From: Burkholderia aenigmatica
GTDB lineage: Bacteria > Pseudomonadota > Gammaproteobacteria > Burkholderiales > Burkholderiaceae
DNA: 64,000 nt
Assembly: GCF_902499175.1 (NCBI RefSeq)
Contig: NZ_CABVQC010000043.1
Location: forward strand, 1-64,000
Direction of reading: 5' to 3'
Shown here piece by piece: positions 59,613 to 64,000 of the stretch. The first letter of the stretch is position 1; each line of letters starts with the position of its first letter. The notes beneath the pieces are model-generated. The model saw only the letters and a list, made by a program, of their open reading frames with translations, was not told where the DNA came from and did not search any database. The translations under genes were made by a program, and so were the position numbers.

Positions 59613-60620
59613 ATGAAAATTTCCCGATCCCTTTCCACCGTCGAAGTCCATACGGGCGGCGAAGCGTTCCGCATCGTCACGAGCGGGCTGCCGCGTTTGC
59701 CGGGCGACACGATCGTCCAGCGCCGCGCGTGGCTCAAGGAGAACGCCGACGAGATCCGCCGCGCACTGATGTTCGAACCGCGCGGCCACGCCGACATGTA
59801 CGGCGGCTACCTGACCGAGCCCGTGTCGCCGAACGCCGATTTCGGCGTGATCTTCCTGCACAACGAAGGCTACAGCGACCATTGCGGACACGGCGTGATC
59901 GCGCTGTCGACTGCGGCCGTCGAGCTCGGCTGGGTGCAGCGCACGGTGCCGGAAACGCGGGTCGGCATCGACGCGCCTTGCGGCTTCATCGAGGCGTTCG
60001 TCAAGTGGGACGGCGAGCATGCGGGGCCGGTGCGCTTCGTCAACGTGCCGTCGTTCATCTGGCAGCGCGATGTGTCGGTCGAGACCCCGTCGTTCGGCAC
60101 CGTGACGGGCGACATCGCGTACGGCGGCGCGTTCTATTTCTATGTCGACGGCGCGCCGTTCGACCTCCCGGTGCGCGAAGCGGCGGTGGAAAAGCTGATT
60201 CGCTTCGGCGCGGAAGTGAAGGCCGCCGCGAACGCGAAGTACCCGGTCGTGCATCCGGAGATTCCGGAAATCAACCATATCTACGGCACGATCATCGCGA
60301 ACGCGCCGCGCCACCCGGGCTCGACGCAGGCGAACTGCTGCGTGTTCGCGGATCGCGAGGTCGACCGTTCGCCGACGGGCTCCGGCACCGGCGGCCGGGT
60401 TGCACAGCTCTACCAGCGCGGGCTGCTCGCGGCCGGCGACACGCTCGTCAACGAATCGATCGTCGGCACGGTCTTCAAGGGGCGCGTGCTGCGCGAAACG
60501 ACGGTCGGCGACATCCCGGCCGTGATTCCGGAAGTGGAGGGCAGCGCGCATATCTGCGGGTTCGCGAACTGGATCGTCGACGAACGCGATCCGCTCACCT
60601 ACGGTTTTCTCGTGCGCTGA
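59613..60620 (+). CDS. trans-3-hydroxy-L-proline dehydratase (proline racemase family)
   Basis: A 335-residue proline racemase-fold enzyme. The first active-site cysteine is in SDHCGHGVIAL (C91). The second catalytic position, cysteine in racemases and 4-hydroxyproline epimerases (DRSPCGTGT), is threonine here: DRSPTGSGTGG (T255). The Cys/Thr pair is the mark of trans-3-hydroxy-L-proline dehydratase, which yields delta1-pyrroline-2-carboxylate. The adjacent reductase would turn this into L-proline. The start is the ATG at 59613. No strong ribosome site is visible, perhaps because translation follows from the binding-protein gene 65 bases upstream. Confidence 0.9.
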   Translation: MKISRSLSTVEVHTGGEAFRIVTSGLPRLPGDTIVQRRAWLKENADEIRRALMFEPRGHADMYGGYLTEPVSPNADFGVIFLHNEGYSDHCGHGVIALSTAAVELGWVQRTVPETRVGIDAPCGFIEAFVKWDGEHAGPVRFVNVPSFIWQRDVSVETPSFGTVTGDIAYGGAFYFYVDGAPFDLPVREAAVEKLIRFGAEVKAAANAKYPVVHPEIPEINHIYGTIIANAPRHPGSTQANCCVFADREVDRSPTGSGTGGRVAQLYQRGLLAAGDTLVNESIVGTVFKGRVLRETTVGDIPAVIPEVEGSAHICGFANWIVDERDPLTYGFLVR

Positions 60621-60676
60621 GTGGCAGCGCCGATCGGCCGCGCGTCGCGCGGCCTCCCGGTTGTAGTACCAGGCTT

Positions 60677-60713
60677 GGCGCGTCGTTCCCGTTGCGGGGC
60701 GCGCGCCTTTTTT
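60677..60713 (+). terminator. Rho-independent terminator after the dehydratase
   Basis: GGCGCG (60677-60682) and CGCGCC (60702-60707) flank a 19-base loop that contains further pairing, and six T follow to 60713. It closes the hydroxyproline operon and separates it from the PBP gene. Confidence 0.75.
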
Positions 60714-60795
60714 ACGTGGGTACCGCCCGCGCAGCCGTCCCGAGTGTATCGGTGCGACGCTATCGCGGTCGGTCGGGCCGTGCGAGTTTGGTACG

Positions 60796-63375
60796 ATGCA
60801 CCCTTTTCAGCCGAGCTCCACCCGCGTGAATCGCCGAAACGTGTCGTCAGTGCGTGACTTCTGTGCCAGATGGGTCGCGCGCGCCCAACCCGTCGCGGCT
60901 GCCGCCGTCGCGCGGGTCAAGCCTCTCGCCGCCACCGCGTGGCACCATGTCCGTCATCCGACGCGCCGCGGCGTGCTGCTCGCGGGCGCCGCCGTGCCGG
61001 CGCTGTTCGTGGTGTACGTGGTCGTGCTTATCCCGTTCACGCCGGGCATCGGCGACATCCGCAAGGCGCGCGTCGACCAGCCCGCGCAGGTGCTGTCTGC
61101 CGACGGCAAGCTGCTGGCCGAATTCAAGCCGTCGAACCGCGAGTGGGTGTCGCTCAAGCAGATCTCGCCGCACATGGTCGATGCGCTGATCGCGACCGAG
61201 GATCACCGCTTCTACGAGCACCACGGCCTCGACTGGAAGCGCACGGCGTCGGCCGCGCTCCATACGTTCTCGGGCAGCCGCCAGGGCGGCTCGACGATCA
61301 CGCAGCAGCTCGCGCGCAACCTGTATCCGGACGAGATCGGCCGCGCGCCGACGCTTACGCGCAAGGTGAAGGAGGCGATCACCGCGCTGAAGATCGAGGC
61401 TGTCTACAGCAAGGACCAGATCCTCGAGACCTACCTGAACACGGTGCCGTTCCTGTACAACGCGTACGGCGTCGAGATGGCCGCGCGTACCTATTTCGAC
61501 AAGTCGGCCGACGAGCTCGACGTGCTCGACAGCGCGACGCTCGTCGGGATGCTGAAGGGCAACAGCTACTACAACCCGGTGCTGAATCCCGAGCGCGCGC
61601 TGCAGCGGCGCAATACGGTGCTGGGCCAGATGGTGAAGTACGGCAAGCTTTCGCCCGCGCAGTTCGCGCAGCTGCAGCGCCGGCCGTTGCGGATCGACTT
61701 CGAGCGGCAGAAGGAGCCGCCGGGGCCCGCGCCGCATTTCGCGCAGCAGCTGCGCAAATGGCTGATCGCGTGGGCCGACCGCAACGACTACAACATTTAC
61801 GCGGACGGGCTGATCGTGCGCACGACGATCGACGCGCGGCTGCAGCAGATGGCGACCCAGGCGCTCACGCTGCAGGGCAACCAGTTGCAGGGCATCGCGA
61901 ACAACGCATGGAGCGGCCGCGACGGCTGCGGTACCGACAACGAGGTGTTCCGCACGTTCATGCGCGAGTCGCCCGAGTACAAGGCTGCGCAGGACGCCGG
62001 CAAGGACGACGCGGCCGCGATGAAGCTGCTCGCGGCCGACCGCGGCTTCATGCGCGCGCTGTGCAAGACCAAGACCGACGTGCAGGCCGGCTTCCTCGCG
62101 ATCGATCCGCGCAACGGTCAGATCCGCGCGTGGGTCGGCAGCCGCGACTTCACCAACGAACCGTTCGACCACGTCGCGCAGGCGCGGCGCCAGCCGGGCT
62201 CGACGTTCAAGCCGTTCGTCTATGGCGTCGCGTTCGCGAGCGGGATGAAGCCGGACGACACGTTCATCGACCAGCCGGTCGAGATCCCGTTGAAGGGCGG
62301 CGAGATCTGGCGGCCGAACGACGACGTGCCGCCGACCGGCAAGCCGATGACGCTGCGCGACGCGGTCGCGCTGTCGCGCAACCGGATCACCGCGCAGGTG
62401 ATGGAGAAGGTCGGGCCGGCTTCCGTCGCCAGGCTCGCGCGCGACATGGGCGTGCGCGAAAGCCCGCTCGAACGCGTGCCGTCGCTCGCGCTCGGCACGA
62501 GCCCGGTCACGCTCAAGGAGATGGTCGCGTCGTACGCGACGATCGCGAGCGGCGGGCTGTATGTCGAGCCGCAGATGGTCACGCGCATCGAGAACCGCCA
62601 GGGCGACGTGCTCGCCGAATACGCGCCGGCGCCGCCCGAGCGTGCGCTCGACGCGGAAACCGACAAGACGTTGCTCAGCGTGATGCGCGATGTCGTGACA
62701 CGCGGCACGGGCGGCAGCATCCGCACGCGCTTCGGGATCCGCGGCGACGTGGCCGGCAAGACGGGCACGACGCAGGACAACGCGGACGGCTGGTTCATCC
62801 TGATGCAGCCCGGCCTCGTCGCCGGCGCGTGGGTCGGTTTCGACGACGGCCGCGTGACGCTGCGCAGCGATTACTGGGGGCAGGGCGCGCATAGTGCGCT
62901 GCCGATCGTCGGCGATTTCTTCCAGCGTGCGCAGCGCGCCCGGATCGTCGACACGAAGGCGAAATTCGATACCGAGCCGTCGCCGGGCTGGTTCGCGTCG
63001 CTGCGCGAGCGCGTGACGGACCTGTTCGACACGTGGTTCCCGCCCGAGGCGAAGAAGGCCCCGGCGCCGGTCAGGACGCAGCGGGTGGAGCGTGCGCCTG
63101 AGGCTGACACGGGCGCGGCCTCGGCCGCGTCGGCGCCCGAAGCGGCATCGGGCGGTATCGTCGAGGAATGGGTGCCGGCGTCCGAAGTGGCCGCGTCGGC
63201 CGCCGCGCTGTCGGCGGGCGCATCGCAACCGCAGCCAGCGCAGCCGCCGGCGGGGGCGAGCACGGCGAGCGGAGGCAGCGCGGGCTTCGGCACCGCACCG
63301 GCCGCAGCCCCATCGTCCCAGCCGTCTCAGCCGTCCGTACCGGTCGCGCCCGACGCGACCGGCGCTTCGCAGTAA
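60796..63375 (+). CDS. bifunctional class A penicillin-binding protein (PBP1-type)
   Basis: An 859-residue protein. A basic N-terminus of about 60 residues and one membrane segment (about 60-82) come first. The glycosyltransferase domain covers about 110-290, with the catalytic ATEDHRFYEHHG (E135). The transpeptidase domain covers about 420-720, with STFK (S469 nucleophile), SRN (S527) and KTGTT (K655). The C-terminal 120 residues are a Pro/Ala/Ser-rich tail. It polymerises and cross-links peptidoglycan at the outer face of the inner membrane. It is probably an accessory, auxiliary PBP1a paralogue rather than the main mrcA. The start at 60796 is used. GTG 60841 is an alternative. Confidence 0.9.
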   Translation: MHPFQPSSTRVNRRNVSSVRDFCARWVARAQPVAAAAVARVKPLAATAWHHVRHPTRRGVLLAGAAVPALFVVYVVVLIPFTPGIGDIRKARVDQPAQVLSADGKLLAEFKPSNREWVSLKQISPHMVDALIATEDHRFYEHHGLDWKRTASAALHTFSGSRQGGSTITQQLARNLYPDEIGRAPTLTRKVKEAITALKIEAVYSKDQILETYLNTVPFLYNAYGVEMAARTYFDKSADELDVLDSATLVGMLKGNSYYNPVLNPERALQRRNTVLGQMVKYGKLSPAQFAQLQRRPLRIDFERQKEPPGPAPHFAQQLRKWLIAWADRNDYNIYADGLIVRTTIDARLQQMATQALTLQGNQLQGIANNAWSGRDGCGTDNEVFRTFMRESPEYKAAQDAGKDDAAAMKLLAADRGFMRALCKTKTDVQAGFLAIDPRNGQIRAWVGSRDFTNEPFDHVAQARRQPGSTFKPFVYGVAFASGMKPDDTFIDQPVEIPLKGGEIWRPNDDVPPTGKPMTLRDAVALSRNRITAQVMEKVGPASVARLARDMGVRESPLERVPSLALGTSPVTLKEMVASYATIASGGLYVEPQMVTRIENRQGDVLAEYAPAPPERALDAETDKTLLSVMRDVVTRGTGGSIRTRFGIRGDVAGKTGTTQDNADGWFILMQPGLVAGAWVGFDDGRVTLRSDYWGQGAHSALPIVGDFFQRAQRARIVDTKAKFDTEPSPGWFASLRERVTDLFDTWFPPEAKKAPAPVRTQRVERAPEADTGAASAASAPEAASGGIVEEWVPASEVAASAAALSAGASQPQPAQPPAGASTASGGSAGFGTAPAAAPSSQPSQPSVPVAPDATGASQ

Positions 63376-63454
63376 CGGAGCCGTTCAGATTTCGCGCGAT
63401 GCTGCCGTAATCATGTTGTCATGACAGCTCGCGCGGTCGCTCCGCGCCTCCCCG

Positions 63455-64000
63455 ATGAGGCTATCTACCGACTACGTCCCGCTCGTGCGCGACGATCTCG
63501 CCGCCGGCATCCCGCTCGGCTTCGATCTCTACGATGCCGACGGCACCGCGCTGCTGCCGGCCGGCACGGCGCTGCGCGATGCCGCGCAACATGCGTTCCT
63601 GTTCGACCATTTCCACCCGGTACGCCGGCGCGACGGCGCCGACGCCGAGCCGCGCGTGCCTGACGCGGTGCCGCACGCCGCGCGGATGGGGTTGTCGGCG
63701 GGCGCCGCGATCGGCCTCCGCCGTCGGGTCGGCGCGACACGCGGGCTGCAGCGCTGCCGGCTGATCGGCATCGCCGCGTCGGGCGCGCTGTTCGTCGAAC
63801 CGCAGCCGGCCGCTGCGTTCGACTTCGCGAGTGGCGATGACATCGAGGCGGTCGCGATCGGCCGTGCCGCAGTGTCGCGTTTCGGTGCGACGGTCGAGTC
63901 GGTGCAGACGTCGGGTGCCGCGCGGTTCCTGATCCTGTCGCCACCCGGCTTCGTCGACCGGCTGCGCACGCGCGCGGAGCCGCGCGTGCCGGTGCGGATC
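63455..64000 (+). CDS. YcgR-like flagellar brake protein, N-terminal part (cut by window end)
   Basis: 182 codons are present and the frame is open at 64000. It begins MRLSTDYVPLVRDDLAAGIP. The body resembles the YcgR N-terminal domain (GFDLYDADGTALLPAGTALRD, then GLRRRVGATRGLQRCRLIGIAASGALFVEP). The last visible residues RAEPRVPVRI fit the RxxxR motif that opens a PilZ domain, which binds cyclic-di-GMP. Such proteins slow the flagellar motor or act as other c-di-GMP effectors. The start at 63455 is the best ATG after the PBP gene (79 bases). The C-terminal half lies outside the window. Confidence 0.75.
   Translation, partial: MRLSTDYVPLVRDDLAAGIPLGFDLYDADGTALLPAGTALRDAAQHAFLFDHFHPVRRRDGADAEPRVPDAVPHAARMGLSAGAAIGLRRRVGATRGLQRCRLIGIAASGALFVEPQPAAAFDFASGDDIEAVAIGRAAVSRFGATVESVQTSGAARFLILSPPGFVDRLRTRAEPRVPVRI

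Noticed and set aside
59613-60620. Proline racemase or 4-hydroxyproline 2-epimerase
   Set aside because: The second catalytic cysteine is Thr255, which fits the dehydratase and not the two-cysteine racemases and epimerases.
60847-63228. A 793-codon minus-strand frame opposite the penicillin-binding protein
   Set aside because: Antisense composition artefact. The plus-strand frame has all catalytic motifs of a class A PBP.

Overview
The window is GC-rich (roughly two-thirds G+C) and reads as a replicon of a Burkholderia, most likely of the B. cepacia complex. The support is the codon usage with G/C at third positions, a DUF4148 exported protein, a Gram-negative porin typical of the group, clustered LysR/GntR/AraC/MarR/Lrp regulators each beside a small catabolic or transport module, and the long antisense open frames that such composition creates. 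Nothing in it is a core housekeeping cluster apart from a class A penicillin-binding protein. The setting resembles a secondary chromosome full of accessory metabolism. No tRNA, rRNA, insertion sequence, prophage or CRISPR array was seen.

Layout. 1-4.9 kb: IclR regulator (cut by the window edge), a metallo-beta-lactamase-fold protein with a non-canonical metal site, and two tandem paralogous ACS-family MFS transporters. 5-9.1 kb: a GAF-PAS-PAS-GGDEF cyclase, then a short-chain dehydrogenase divergent from a GlxA-type AraC regulator. 9.2-12 kb: cupin dioxygenase-like protein divergent from a MarR regulator, a small membrane protein and a DHA3-like exporter. An 8-bp tandem repeat sits after the exporter. 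12-16.1 kb: beta-alanine catabolism (LysR regulator divergent from omega-amino acid:pyruvate aminotransferase and CoA-acylating (methyl)malonate-semialdehyde dehydrogenase), closed by a strong terminator. 16.1-21 kb: a secreted repeat protein, an unrecognised lower-GC winged-helix protein, a DMT permease, an AEC permease and a LysR regulator. 21-23.3 kb: a serine esterase and a GntR regulator that share an operator-like dyad. 23.4-26.4 kb: AraC regulator, cytochrome P450 and a small conserved protein. 26.4-30.5 kb: LuxR regulator divergent from an APC permease and a DmpA/BapA-type aminopeptidase. 30.6-38 kb: small exported proteins, an AaeB-like FUSC exporter divergent from a LysR regulator, a porin with a TTG start, and a ClC-family channel with a terminator hairpin in its leader. 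38.1-43.6 kb: an AtoE-like fatty-acid transporter, convergent with a GntR-SDR-BKACE-MFS operon for an unidentified beta-keto acid.

44-50 kb: a solitary GT4 glycosyltransferase, a di-haem cytochrome c peroxidase-like protein with a lipoprotein acid phosphatase (AcpA type), and an EamA permease. 49.8-53.2 kb: an Lrp regulator divergent from an aromatic amino acid permease and an aromatic aminotransferase. 53.3-56.2 kb: a low-oxygen-type cluster (DUF488, DUF1488, a 79-residue protein and a ribosome-hibernation-like protein on one strand; a single-domain response regulator and an FNR/ANR with intact Fe-S cysteines on the other), with an FNR-type box in front of the DUF1488 gene. 56.4-60.6 kb: trans-3-hydroxy-L-proline catabolism (delta1-pyrroline-2-carboxylate reductase, GntR regulator, periplasmic amino-acid binding protein, dehydratase). 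60.8-64 kb: PBP1-type bifunctional peptidoglycan synthase and the start of a YcgR-like flagellar brake protein cut by the window end.

All homology statements come from reading the sequences by eye. No search was run. Regulatory sites are inferred from symmetry, spacing and position.
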